Source of the DNA: Diphasiastrum complanatum
Taxonomy: Eukaryota > Streptophyta > Lycopodiopsida > Lycopodiales > Lycopodiaceae
Reading direction: 5' to 3'
Assembly (NCBI GenBank): GCA_029204225.1
Contig: CM055092.1
Location: 17,893,261-17,957,260 of the forward strand
Length of the DNA stretch: 64,000 bases
Position numbers and translations under genes: made by a program. The notes beneath the pieces were generated by a model. That model did not search any database and was not told where the DNA came from. It saw only the letters and a list, made by a program, of their open reading frames with translations. Below are positions 21,259 to 31,061 of this stretch, one piece after another. Position 1 is the stretch's first letter. Each line of letters starts with the position of its first letter.

Positions 21259-22617
21259 CTAAACATCATGCCAAGCCATGGATTCCAAGGCATTTTGTGC
21301 ACTTGAAGATACATCAATTAAAATATTAAATGCATAAATAATGTTGCCAAAGACAACTTGTCTTGCTTGATCCATATGATTGAGCCTAGATGGCTCCATC
21401 TTGATACTCAAGGTTCTTCTTGGAGTCCTCGGGTCTTGAGCTTGATCCTCCACTTGACTTGACTCCAAAACATCAATGAATTGAATAAGGTGTTGATCCA
21501 AAGGTGCTTCTTCAAGTTTACAAATCTTCCACTCTTGAAAGATCACATTTCCACCATTGACAAATTCTTTGGTTGAAAACAAGTAGATTCTACAATCTCT
21601 ACTTGAAGAGCAAAACACTACCATTATTCCTATCATTGAAATAGGATCATCTTTGGTCCTTACATTGGAATGATCATGCACAAGGCATGTGGACACAAAG
21701 ATTTCCAAAGCAAATGATGTTTCATCTTTCATGACTCTATTCAAACTATTACAAAAATAGTTATCCAATGAAATTGCTTTATCAACAACAAATGTAGATT
21801 TCAAAGCATCCCATTTCATTGTCTTGTCATACAAAGTAATAAACACCATGGATCTTAAAGGTAAGAAACAAGTCACCTCATGTCTACTACTACTTTCCAA
21901 AAAGTATTCAAAGATAGTAGACTCTCCAATGCTCACCACCCTTGCAAGATGCACACTTGAATGGACAATTTGCATGCAATTTGATGACTCGGCCATTGTC
22001 ATTGAGGACTCCCTTGGAACTCTCATGCTTTGAGGCTGATCCTCAAGATCTTCCTCCTTTTGATGCTCCTCCTCAATGCAAGCAAGATCACACTTTGCCA
22101 AGATCTCCTCTTGAGTGATCTCCTCCTTTGCCAAGCTCATTCTTTCAAAAGCAACACTAGCCTCCAACTTAAACAATCTTCCATGTTTAAATCCCTTTGC
22201 AATGCAAACATCATTCTTCAAGATGAAACAAACAACATGCTTAAAGTGGACATCCAAACCACTTTTTAAGAGTAGACCAACACTAAGCATATTCCTGGTG
22301 ATTGATGGTACATAAAGGACATTTTCTAGATCCATGCTTTTTGAGGATTCTAGACACAAAGAGATGGTGCCAACACCATCTATCCTACACTCTTCATCAT
22401 TTGCAATAAAGACAAAATTTTTAGCATCATTGAAAGAGTGTAAGGTTGAGAAAAAGTCCTTTTCACAAGACATGTGGGAGCTAGCCCCACTATCGATCCA
22501 CCAATTGTCTCTTGAATTGCTATTGCTTGTTGGTGAGGATGTAGATGCCATCAACAATACATCTACTTCATCCTCCTCCTCCTCCTTTGCAAGGTTTCCT
22601 TGTTTGTCCTCCTCCAC
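21259..22617 (-). CDS. Protease plus degenerate pol ORF of element A
   Basis: A 452-codon uninterrupted frame. Residues about 30-70 hold the aspartic protease motif (WWIDSGASSHMS). The pre-integrase linker follows (ENVLYVPSITRNMLSVG, HGRLFKLEASVA). At the point where related element K has ELWHKRLGHPN the homology breaks. A diverged remainder retains hints of the integrase C terminus (AISLDNYFCNSL; IGIMVVFCSSSRDCRIYLF; NVIFQEW), the linker PRTPRRTLS and the first residues of the RT domain (AQNALESMAWHDV) before a stop. There is no HHCC site, integrase D-D-E or YVDD. It is in frame with gag, separated by one TAG. An active protease is possible, but polymerase and integrase functions are not. 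Confidence 0.85.
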   Translation of the reverse strand: MEEDKQGNLAKEEEEDEVDVLLMASTSSPTSNSNSRDNWWIDSGASSHMSCEKDFFSTLHSFNDAKNFVFIANDEECRIDGVGTISLCLESSKSMDLENVLYVPSITRNMLSVGLLLKSGLDVHFKHVVCFILKNDVCIAKGFKHGRLFKLEASVAFERMSLAKEEITQEEILAKCDLACIEEEHQKEEDLEDQPQSMRVPRESSMTMAESSNCMQIVHSSVHLARVVSIGESTIFEYFLESSSRHEVTCFLPLRSMVFITLYDKTMKWDALKSTFVVDKAISLDNYFCNSLNRVMKDETSFALEIFVSTCLVHDHSNVRTKDDPISMIGIMVVFCSSSRDCRIYLFSTKEFVNGGNVIFQEWKICKLEEAPLDQHLIQFIDVLESSQVEDQAQDPRTPRRTLSIKMEPSRLNHMDQARQVVFGNIIYAFNILIDVSSSAQNALESMAWHDV

Positions 22618-22734
22618 TTGTGCTCTTAGCCTCTTGTAGCATTCAGATGCATAATGCCCCTTCTTTCCACAAAAGAAGCATTTTTGCTTTGACTTGTCCT
22701 TTGAGCTTGATGCATCATCCTCTTCTTTGGCCTA
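22618..22734 (-). CDS. Zinc-knuckle linker after an in-frame TAG (element A)
   Basis: In the same frame as gag and protease: TAG (22732-22734), then AKEEDDASSSKDKSKQK and CFFCGKKGHYASEC (a perfect CX2CX4HX4C knuckle), then KRLRAQVEEDKQ. Only this TAG separates gag from the knuckle and protease, so it is either a recent mutation or a leaky stop. Confidence 0.8.
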
Positions 22735-23415
22735 CTTTGGATGCTTCTTCATTCCATTGGTCTTCTTTTTGCCCTTGAATGAGAAATTGGCTTTCTCATC
22801 ACCATCCTGAAAAGACAAGGAACTCATCCTAGATTTTGCATGGAGCATCCTACACTCTTCAGCCACTAATACACTGTGAAGTTTTTCTATAGTTGGCAAA
22901 GTGTCTTGGATGGCAAAACTTTGGACCAAATTTGCAAAGTCATCTCCTAGACCATTAAGGACAATTTGTACAAGCTCTCCATCATGAATCTTCTCTCCAA
23001 TGGAAGCCAACTCCCTATTTAGAGACTTGATTCTGAGTACATAATCTTGTGCACTCTCCTCACTTCTCTTCATGCTTTGCAAAATCTGATTTCTAAGCAT
23101 GAGTACTCTTGAAGTGTTACTAGATTCATAGATTGATTTTAAAGACTCCCAGGCCTCTTTAGCACTAGTACATGCTGATACTTCTCTCAACAAATCATTG
23201 CTCACATTCATCTTCACACAATGAAGTGCAAGCCTAGATCTCTTCTTGTATCTAACTAACTCCTGTGCACCTAGAGGTTCATCTTCATCTTCAATCAAGA
23301 ACTCATGAAGGTCTTGGAGCACTAAGAGTGACTCCATTCTAACCTTCCAAATAGCATAATTTGTATAATTCAACCTCTCACTAGCTTCTAGAAGGTATGC
23401 TCCAGCAGATCCCAT
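22735..23415 (-). CDS. Gag of element A
   Basis: 227 codons starting MGSAGAYLLEASERLNYTNY, the usual copia gag opening (target-sequence binding then YxxW: NYAIWKVRMESLL). It continues with RSRLALHCVKMNVSND, AKEAWESLKSIYESSN, and the UBN2-type core VLRIKSLNRELASIGEKI, LVQIVLNGLGDDFANLVQS. It ends in a basic tail (KGKKKTNGMKKHPK) at the TAG. No frameshift. The ATG lies about 775 bp downstream of the primer site in the element's sense, so the leader is long. Likely expressible as a capsid protein. Confidence 0.92.
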
Positions 23416-23445
23416 CTTACTAGTGACTTCTACAAAAAAGAAATA

Positions 23446-23790
23446 GATTTGATTGACTTGAAACTCACAAAGGTCTCACACTTGCAGTGTTTCACTCAAA
23501 TTTGATTTCTAATCCAACAAATGGACTTATAATCACAGTTCTATCACTCCCTCACAAAGCTGGAATGAAGATAAGATGAAGTGAAAACTACTTTCAAACA
23601 AATCTTGCCAAGAAATGGATTTGATTGTCTCTAGAAACTCACTAAGGTCTCTCTCTTGTAGTTTTTCACTCAAATTAGATTTCTAATCCAACAAATGGAC
23701 TTATAATCTCAGTTCTAGCACTCCCTCACAAAGTTGGAATGAAGATAAGATGATGTGAAATCTACTTACAATCAAATCTTGCCAATTTTG
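23446..23790 (-). repeat. 174-bp tandem duplication in the leader of element A
   Basis: Two copies offset by 174 bp (for example TTCACTCAAA at 23491 and 23665), about 85-90% identical. They lie between the primer site and gag, in the position expected for packaging or translation signals. Confidence 0.85.
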
Positions 23791-24188
23791 GCTATTTTTG
23801 GACAAAAAAATGACTTAATCTCTTTCTTCCTTCTTGGTGTACTTTCAAGACCTGTTTTTAACCTTAATAGGACTTGAACTCAGCCTAGATTAATTAGATT
23901 CCATGAAACAAATTCAAATCTAATCAATGGCAAATGATCTTGGTAGATTATCCTAGGATCTCCACCAAAAATTACACCAATAGCTCACAAATTGAATTTT
24001 TTTGGATCAAATGAATACCTTGCATTAAATGCAGGTTCAGAGGTTCCCACACATGTGGACAGTACGGATTTGGACCCCTACCAAGTTTGGGATCAAATCT
24101 CCTCACCAAAATCAAGATTCTAGCTTGCCCTCTCAATACTAGTTTTTAGCACCAAAACTTGCTAAAAATGGATTTGCATTAGATCAAT

Positions 24189-24201
24189 GGCTCTGATACC
24201 A
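24189..24201 (-). promoter_or_regulatory. Primer-binding site of element A
   Basis: GGCTCTGATACCA, complement of TGGTATCAGAGCC, one base from the 5' LTR start: a perfect initiator-Met site. Confidence 0.95.
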
Positions 24202-24902
24202 TGTGAAAGTACTTTAATTTAGGACCATAAATGGATCTACAAAAGATCCACAAGAGTGATTGGATGCTTGCTTAACAATCTATCAAAAAACTAGACACAA
24301 AAAAGTTGATCTAGATTGACAATTTGACAAACAACAAGCATTAACAATCAAAAGCATTGATAAACATTGAAATCCAAGCCCACACGTGTGTACTACAGGC
24401 TGTAGTACGGCCTTAAACCTGAGAAACAAGTATAAATTGATTTGGTTTCATTTGGATCACAAAAACTCAATGTACATAGTGAACTAGCTTGAGATTGCCA
24501 ATGAGCTCCAAAAATTTTCTATCTTCTCACTATGGAGAGAGGGAATACATAGCAAATTCGACTTCCTTCTTGAAGTTAGGTGGATTTCCAGCATGTAATA
24601 AGGAAGTTAACTCACTCTCCTTGACCTAAAATGAAACCCTAGTCTATTTCCTAGAGTTATGCTTGGTAGGTATCTAGTTGGTCAAATTTTCACCTTAAAC
24701 TTAGGTGTAGGTCCTATAAAGTAGGGATGACCACCAAATAGACATGACCAACTCTCTTGACTTGACCTAACCTACATTAGGATGGGTTTCCCACGTGGTA
24801 TCATGGCCTCACATGTGTGGGACCCACTTGTGTACACAATTTACACTATTCTACATGGTTTTTTATCAAGCTAGATTTGCCAATTTTTGGCAATTCTTCA
24901 CA
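24202..24902 (-). repeat. 5' LTR of element A
   Basis: Right-hand 701-bp LTR, TGTGAAAGTACTTT...TTCTTCACA, with the same palindromes as the 3' copy (CACACGTGTG at 24381-24390). Confidence 0.96.
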
Positions 24903-25032
24903 ATTAGTGTTTGCATCTCAAATTGTGTGTAGATGCTGATTTTTCTACATTGGTGAGATTGGTAGTGTATTTCTCTTTCTAACCAAAGATCATTCAAGTA
25001 GATTGTATCTTAAGGATCTGAAATCTTTCACA

Positions 25033-25044
25033 TGGTATCAGAGC
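25033..25044 (+). promoter_or_regulatory. Primer-binding site of element O
   Basis: TGGTATCAGAGC immediately after the TTTCACA end of LTR O, in plus orientation, opposite to element A. Confidence 0.93.
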
Positions 25045-25454
25045 TTGTGTTTCAGGTTATTAAGGAGGAAATCAGATCTATCAATGATTTGGTGAAGATA
25101 TCAAGTCTAGAGCATGCTAGAGAGGATTCTACACCAAAATCGGATTTTTTGCTTTTGTAGATTGGATCTTTTGTAGATCAAAACACTAAATAGTTTAATA
25201 TACTTGTTCAATTCCGATTTTTGAATTCACATACTAGATTTGGCCAATTTTTGGATCATTGGTTCAGCCTAAGTGGTGGCTTATAGATTGCATATCAAAT
25301 TTTCAGCATTTGCATCTAGATTTGGAATAGTCAATTTTTTGTGATTTTGTCAAAACCCTAATTTTGATTTAATCACCAAAGCAAGTTCGAAACCCGATTT
25401 TTGTTATATCTTCTTCCTTAATGCGTATCTGATGGTAGCCCGATCTTAGATCTA

Positions 25455-26240
25455 GGTGATGCCCAAGGAGACTTACTAGGTTGTACCCACCCCTTTTTTA
25501 GGTAAATGCCTAGTTACTACAGCCTCTTCTGATGCACTCATCCTATAAGGACGTTATGCGATTGGAATTGCTCCAGTATTAGGTCAATTTTATGATCAAC
25601 TGTCCTTTCTGGTCATAAACCTATAGGAAGGTCTAAAAAAACATCATTGAATTCCTGCCTAAGTTCATTATAGAATTCAAAATCTATAGTGTTCTCACTT
25701 GGTATATTCATGGCATTTATGTTAAAAGAACTTCATCATTGCAGCAAATGATATCATTATGAAAACATAAATAAATTTGAAAATCATAATTCTTCATAAT
25801 AGAATTAAGTTCCTGTTTAGAATAAGGGTTAACATTTTTAGTGTCAACACTTAAACTAGCCTTGATCTTAAATAAAGAATTCTCATGCATGAAATATAAA
25901 GATTTCTCAACAGAATCAATTTTTAATGACTTGTTCTTATCAAAATACCATTGTTGCCCGAGAACAATATCTACTTTAGCTAATGCAACAACATGGAATT
26001 CTAGTTTTTCAGAATAATCCTGAATGCGCAATTCTACACCAGGAACAATAAAATCCATCAAATTGGAATTACTTCCCGATGCCATTGTCACACGGTATTT
26101 TTTCTCACTTTTTCTGGTAGGAAGGTTTATCGTCTGCACCAAATTTACATTAACAAAGTTATGAGTGGATCTCATGTCAAAAAGAACATTACCAACTTGA
26201 TTATTAACTTTACCTTTAATGCAAATAAGGTCATTATGTC
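25455..26240 (-). pseudogene. Ty3/gypsy protease and RT start, decayed
   Basis: On the minus strand the retropepsin region reads NVLFDMRSTHNFVNVNL, where the usual D-S-G-S active site has become D-M-R-S. It continues with EFHVVALAKVDIVLGQQWYF, the second protease signature. Further on, frames give PERTVDHKIDLILE and RPYRMSASEEAVVTRHL, the entry to the gypsy RT domain (usual PPxRxxDHxI...RPYRMSP). The sequence ends near 25455 without the RT core. It joins the leader of element O on its left. Confidence 0.8.
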
Positions 26241-26460
26241 CAAGAACTAAAGAACTAAAGAAACAAACACCTAATATAGTCTCTTTTGTAAATGTAAATC
26301 ATATATTTCATTTCAGCCAGAAAATAATGAAACAAAATTTCCTTCGTCTACTTGTCGCTCAGTCGTCGAAGGAGGATAGAATTATTGAACTAGATATTTT
26401 TTGCTTACTACTACAAAGAAAAAGAAAATTTGTTATTGCAAACAAAAGGAGATAATGAAA
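26241..26460. other. Linker inside the gypsy relic
   Basis: Between gag and protease, where a knuckle would be expected; none is legible. Confidence 0.3.
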
Positions 26461-26870
26461 TCTACCTTAGGCGGAATGTCACTATAAAGTGGATTCAAGT
26501 AGTCATAAAAATCTTGAATAAATTGCTCCAAACCTTTATTCATGGTTAGATGACTCAACTTTTGGAAGTGTTCATAGTCATTTTAAAGTGGTAGAAAATA
26601 ATCCCTAAAAAGCTTGCAGAAATCGTCCCATGTACAAGGTTGATTGCCCTTTGCAACTAAGTCATCCCACCAAACTAAGGCTCTTCCTTCAAAGAACATG
26701 GTGATAGTGGATAACTTTTCAGATTCAGGGAATTGGTTCATGGCAAAGTATTTGTTCCAAACATTTAGCCAAGAACTTACCATTTGTAATTTTCTATCTT
26801 TCTTCTCCTCCTTAAACACTTTTACGGGAGGTGAAACTACATGCTTCTTCTGATTGGCTAACCTAGACTC
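26461..26870 (-). pseudogene. Ty3/gypsy gag fragment
   Basis: A minus-strand frame with the Retrotrans_gag hallmark: MNQFPESEKLSTITMFFEGR, then ALVWWDDLVAKG and WDDFCKLFRDYFLPL. After one stop it continues YEHFQKLSHLTMNKGLEQFI. The N terminus is cut at 26871 by LTR F copy 2, whose bases give the spurious first residues of the open frame. Confidence 0.82.
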
Positions 26871-27178
26871 TGTTGGAGAAAGAGAGGGTGTGTGGGAAAT
26901 GAAAATAGCTTGAAAAGAAATGAACATGAATGGAAAGTGTTCATGCGCAGCGGAATGAGCTATCTCACTCCTTCACTATGCAAGACTACACCTATCGGAC
27001 TTGAATAGAACATTAGTGATAGAAATCACGTTCGATCTGATTACGTAGCCAAACATTAAGCATGAAGATATCAGAATGATAATTTGTCGCGAACAGCTAG
27101 ACTGATTGTCAGTCGCGAATTAGTCATGAAAAGACAAGACTGAATATTAGTCGCGAACAACTAGACTAATAATAATTT
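26871..27178 (-). mobile_element. LTR F, copy 2 (solo or truncated)
   Basis: TGTTGGAGAAAGAG... matching 12793-13098. There is no primer site or polypurine tract beside it, and its left flank is gypsy gag, so it is a solo LTR or a fragment. The right end is unresolved. The next 80 bases share 'gagagt(t/c)agacag..atgtagaa.agcata' with the DNA left of LTR M at 61060, hinting that the LTR continues. Confidence 0.7.
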
Positions 27179-28147
27179 GCAAAGAACAGACTACCAGATT
27201 AAGCAATAAGAGAGTCAAACAGTATGTAGAATAGCATAAACCCAAATTCAAGTAATTTGAGACTATTCATATTCTCAAGCATGGAATTTCAAGAGGTGTA
27301 GTGTTTGATATTAGCAACTAAGAAGCAAAGTTGGAGGTCAATTTATTAGGTATGGTTAGAATAAAGATCATTTAGGTCAATGTATGAATAGTATATTGTA
27401 TAAGAAAATATGATTTTAAGCCAAATCTTTTACTTATGAAATATAGCATGCATGTAATAAATTAGAATTTATTTCAAAATTATAACAATAAGATTATTTT
27501 CTTGTCATAAATAATAAGATCTCACTAACACCTGTTGAGATTTTTAGTGAATCAATATAATTATAAAAACAAGTAAATCAATGAATTTATTTGAATTGGT
27601 ATGTCTTGGTATGCCAAGAGTCACTGACCCATCAACCTCATTAAATAAATTGTGTCTCCATCTATCCCTCACACAAGTCATATACAATTTGTTTGAAAAA
27701 TGTCAGTATCACCTATTCTTGTTCTTAACAAATATAAGATATCTTTGTTGAGTGCGTTTGTAATTAGGTCCACGATCATGTATGGGTATTTGACAAATAG
27801 GTATTTTCTCCTCACTTTATCCAACTTCTATTGTTTGCCATCAAGAATGTGATCAATCAGTGATAGAGAGTTCATTCTCTTTTTCCTTTTGCTTCTATTG
27901 GCGTGTGTACACCATGAGTGTCAGGCCCTCCTCCTCGTTCTCAACTTCTATGATATTAACTTGGTCAAGAATATATTGTTTGACGGCTTGTTTTTTTATG
28001 CAGTCATGCACCATGTGTCCTGGTCCCATCACAGGTTAAGTCCATTGGGTTATGTCTTAAAGGTCATGTCTTCCAAACATGGCCCCCAAGTTGTGGCCAG
28101 AACCATGACCCAATGATCACTTTATTATTTGAATAGCCTATCCATAA
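27179..28147. other. A/T-rich DNA with a possible copia RNase H tail (minus)
   Basis: Mostly non-coding. On the minus strand near 27690-27870 the text YPYMIVDLITNALNKDI resembles the RNase H C terminus (usually MIADLLTKAL). This is a weak, single-motif call. Confidence 0.3.
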
Positions 28148-28470
28148 AATTTGATTCCATATCCCTATCTGAAATGCAACTCCCTGCCTCAGCGGTTTTG
28201 GATACAGTACGAGTTTTGGAGCGCCTATCAAGGGCTAGTACAAGTGATGCCTAAAATGTATCTCCCTACCCCTGTCTACGTTGTGACTTCCGGACCCCAA
28301 CTAAAACATGACTACTTGTCTTAAATGAAACTCTCTACCTAGATGAAACTCTTGTTGTCCCTGCCTGCATTCACTTCCTGACCTTGACTAAAATGTGACT
28401 CCATGTAGTTGCCAAAAATGTGACTCCCTAGATCACTATCTAAAATGCAATACTTTGCCTCAATGCGACT
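28148..28470 (+). repeat. Irregular minisatellite, 'taaaatgtgactccctgcc'
   Basis: At least seven degenerate copies of a roughly 20-bp phrase (aaaatg[ct]gact[ct]c[ct]), spaced 20-60 bp apart, with variants aaatgcaactcc, aaaatgtatctcc and aaatgaaactc. Confidence 0.6.
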
Positions 28471-28619
28471 TGAACCAGCTTCAAGTTGTTGATTTCCAAA
28501 AACTTGAAGTATGTTCAAGCTATTCAGTTTCAAATTTTTTTTATTGAATTATGTTATTATAGTGATGTGCATATATTTCTTTTACTCTTCAAATACCTAA
28601 CTAGTAAATAAGTTTTTGT

Positions 28620-29030
28620 CCTAAGCCTTTTAATCATTGTATAAGGACCCAACCATCCAGGCCTTAAATTTCTTTGCTAATTTTATTTTCTTTAAAGGAT
28701 GATGAGCATAAAGCTTCACACTTTTGGGTCTTTAAAAACACATCCTTAATATAATTTTTTTTTGGTTAATATAGTCTGAAAACTTTAGAAAACATTGTTA
28801 ATCTGGGACTAGGAGTAATTCAAGAATATCGACCATATAAAGTTTGAAATGGATTCTCAATGTATGAAAAGCATGTAGAACATAGAGAGAGTACATTGAT
28901 ATCATCTATTCAGCCTTGCAATCTCAACTCAAATCAGGTCCGAGATGTTTTGATTGACATTTTAAAAGCATGAATTCAAGCCTATACAAAAGGATAGGCA
29001 CTTGGTTGGAGGCAATTTCTTATGCAACAC
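28620..29030 (-). pseudogene. Ty3/gypsy integrase C-terminal relic
   Basis: Minus-strand frames give (near 28850-28800) ENPFQTLYGRYS, matching the SPFExVYGR block of gypsy integrase. Further on (28720-28640) are VKLYAHHPLKK and NLRPGWLGPYTMIKRLR, matching the KLxxRWLGPYxI C-terminal module. Stops and frameshifts throughout. It could belong with the gypsy relic at 25455-26870 but lies on the far side of LTR F. Confidence 0.6.
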
Positions 29031-29339
29031 CTTCACATTCCTTTTCTTATATGCATAAAACTTTCTACTAATTTGAAGGTTAATAAACATGAAGTTTTGG
29101 ACTTTCTCTGAAGTTTTTAAAAATACATTTATGATTAAAAAACAATGTTTTATGATAAATGGTAGAACTCAAATCCCATACAATGAATTTTTAACTCTAT
29201 TATTTATAAGAATCATTTTTTCATTTGAATTCACAAGATTACTATGAACTACATATTATCACACTATTTACAAAAGCCAAGGAAGAACATCCATTTGCCA
29301 AAAATAGCATTAATGAATTGTACCATAATTGTTCATGAA
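29031..29339. other. No gene seen
   Basis: A/T-rich 3' flank of the phosphatase pseudogene; nothing was recognised. Confidence 0.3.
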
Positions 29340-29355
29340 TGTCACAACTCAAATC

Positions 29356-30610
29356 TCACATAAAAAACTTTTGTACCAAGGCCTTTAAAAAAATTCTCAT
29401 GTCTTTCTCGCTGAAGTTTGAGGAATCTTTTGATGAACATAAATCTAAAAGAGTGAAAGTCGTCAAAACATCGCCTTGACTTTTTTTCTTTTTTTTGTGA
29501 TACTCACATAATAGATTTTTTTGATGAGCATTCACACAGTCTATTTCGTCGACATGTTTTTCCATCTTGGACAATGTACCTTCCAAAATAGTACACCTTG
29601 ATGTGGATACTATTAAAGGAGTAACCGATAGCCTACAAGGCAGAAACAAAGAATAACTAAAGTTAATCAAATGTTTATATTCGCAAGAATCTTTCAATGG
29701 CTCTTGCCCCAATCGATTGTTTTTGATATAATACGGTATGCTTGGAGCATCTCTAACACGAAGCAAATATGGCCAAAGAATTGTATTCAGAAAATCAACT
29801 TCAGACAATTGTTAAAGGGATGAAGAAAAATCCCATTACCAGGTGGATTCATACAAGCTTTGTATGGAGGAGCATCATCAATCAACAAAGTATTGATTGG
29901 AAGCATTTCGTAGCATCTGTTTCAAAGCAATGGCTTGAAAAAGGCTCGAACTTGTTGGTTTTCGGGCATTCTATACTTTGTCTCAGTAAAGCATTTTGTT
30001 TGATCCCAAACAATATGAAAATCATAACGTCGTTTTCCAATTACATTAAAAAATGTAACACATTCCTGGATGATTTGCATTGTCATAGATCTCCAAATTC
30101 CGACTTCAAAATGTTGGAACAAATTATCCAAAAACAATGTTGCTCCTCTACGCAATTGAATCGCGCTATCTCCAAGCATGAAGTATGCACATTCACTATT
30201 TGGTTTTCCTTGCCATTTCTTCACAAGAAGTCCATTCAAGTTAAGTATTATATATTTCATAGGCCGATGAGACATTGATAGTCCCAATCCTGCAATACAA
30301 TCACATTGAAATTTAAAAAAACAAACGTGCCATTCATTCAACTTTAATTTGATTTTATAACTAGATACATTTATAATCATCTTTTTGAAAGGACTTGGCA
30401 ACAAGATAAATTGTCATTCCAAAGAACTTCGTAATAGACTGAATACCAAAAATTTTATTCTATAAATGTTCCAAATTCATTGATAGTTTCAAAATCAATT
30501 TCGTCCAAAATTTGTTGAAGCTCTACATTAGTTTTGGAACACGCATATGGTCGATGCAATATGTTTCCATGAGTAGGTTTGAATTTATAAAGAGATCCAA
30601 TCCTAGCTTT
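29356..30610 (-). pseudogene. FCP1-like (NIF) HAD phosphatase pseudogene
   Basis: Minus strand. Exon 1 (about 30610-30447) reads HGNILHRPYACSKTNVELQQ. A candidate intron (30446-30290) ends in TTGTATTGCAG, followed by exon 2 with HRPMKYIILNLNGLL at about 30245, then FEVGIW and DFHIVWDQTKCF. After frameshifts come LIDDAPPYKACMNPPGNGIF and SIPYYIKNNRLGQ. These are the ordered landmarks of plant FCP1-homology-domain proteins (DLNGLL, FEVGIWS, WDQ.C, LIDD..K), which dephosphorylate protein substrates such as the RNA polymerase II tail. The nucleophile Asp of DLNG is Asn, and frameshifts break the frame. Exon 1 is cut by element B. Confidence 0.8.
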
Positions 30611-30924
30611 TTCTAGAAGTCAAAATTCGCCTACTTCAGCTTATTCCACACATGTGAGCTATCCTCTACACATGGGATATGACATCTAACCAAAGGATGT
30701 GGCTCATGCAATCAATAGATTGATGCCATGTGTCATATGTCTAGAAAACTAGTTTTTGGCCTTTTTAGCCACTAGAACTTGAATTAAATCATATGTACAA
30801 CCTATATGATTATGGTACATGACAAGTACACTATTTTCACACATGGGAACAAGCTCCACACATGTGTGTTTATCTATATACAAGATTTTTGGCCTCTACC
30901 AAGCTTATTTTTGCATTTTTCACA
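30611..30924 (-). repeat. 3' LTR of element B, truncated
   Basis: Matches 35126-35439 base for base in length. About 518 bp of the LTR's outer part is missing, so no target duplication can be checked. Confidence 0.92.
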
Positions 30925-30936
30925 CTCCTCAAAAAT
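30925..30936 (-). promoter_or_regulatory. Polypurine tract of element B
   Basis: Minus-strand ATTTTTGAGGAG immediately before the 3' LTR. Confidence 0.85.
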
Positions 30937-31061
30937 CTAGCTTGGTAAATCTAGCTTGATGGAAAACGTGATGATCTTGAACTTGACTCCATGGGCTGAA
31001 TTGGTCTTTGCTGGTTCAAAAGGTGTGAAGATCAGCCAATGAGCTTGATGTTGATCTGAAA

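Larger units (their letters stand above)
20348..24902 (-). mobile_element. Copia element A, full length, minus strand
   Basis: A 4,555-bp element bounded by 701-bp LTRs with TGTGAA/TTCACA ends and a perfect 5-bp target duplication ATTAG (20343-20347 and 24903-24907). It has a primer site (24189-24201), a polypurine tract (21049-21062), a 174-bp duplicated leader, gag, a zinc knuckle, protease and a degenerate pol remainder. RT catalytic blocks and the integrase core are missing, so it is non-autonomous. About 14 LTR differences (about 98% identity) make it one of the youngest elements here. It sits inside LTR O. Confidence 0.96.
19830..25435 (+). mobile_element. Copia element O: 5' LTR and leader, split by element A
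   Basis: TGTGAAAGATT at 19830 and AATCTTTCACA ending at 25032 form inverted termini of one LTR interrupted at 20347/24908 by element A. The primer site TGGTATCAGAGC follows at 25033-25044. The LTR is about 643 bp once A is removed. After about 400 bp of leader the sequence changes at about 25435 into minus-strand gypsy; no gag, pol or 3' LTR of O remains. It is inserted in the N-terminal part of the non-LTR RT pseudogene, so the order of events is RT, then O, then A. Confidence 0.85.
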
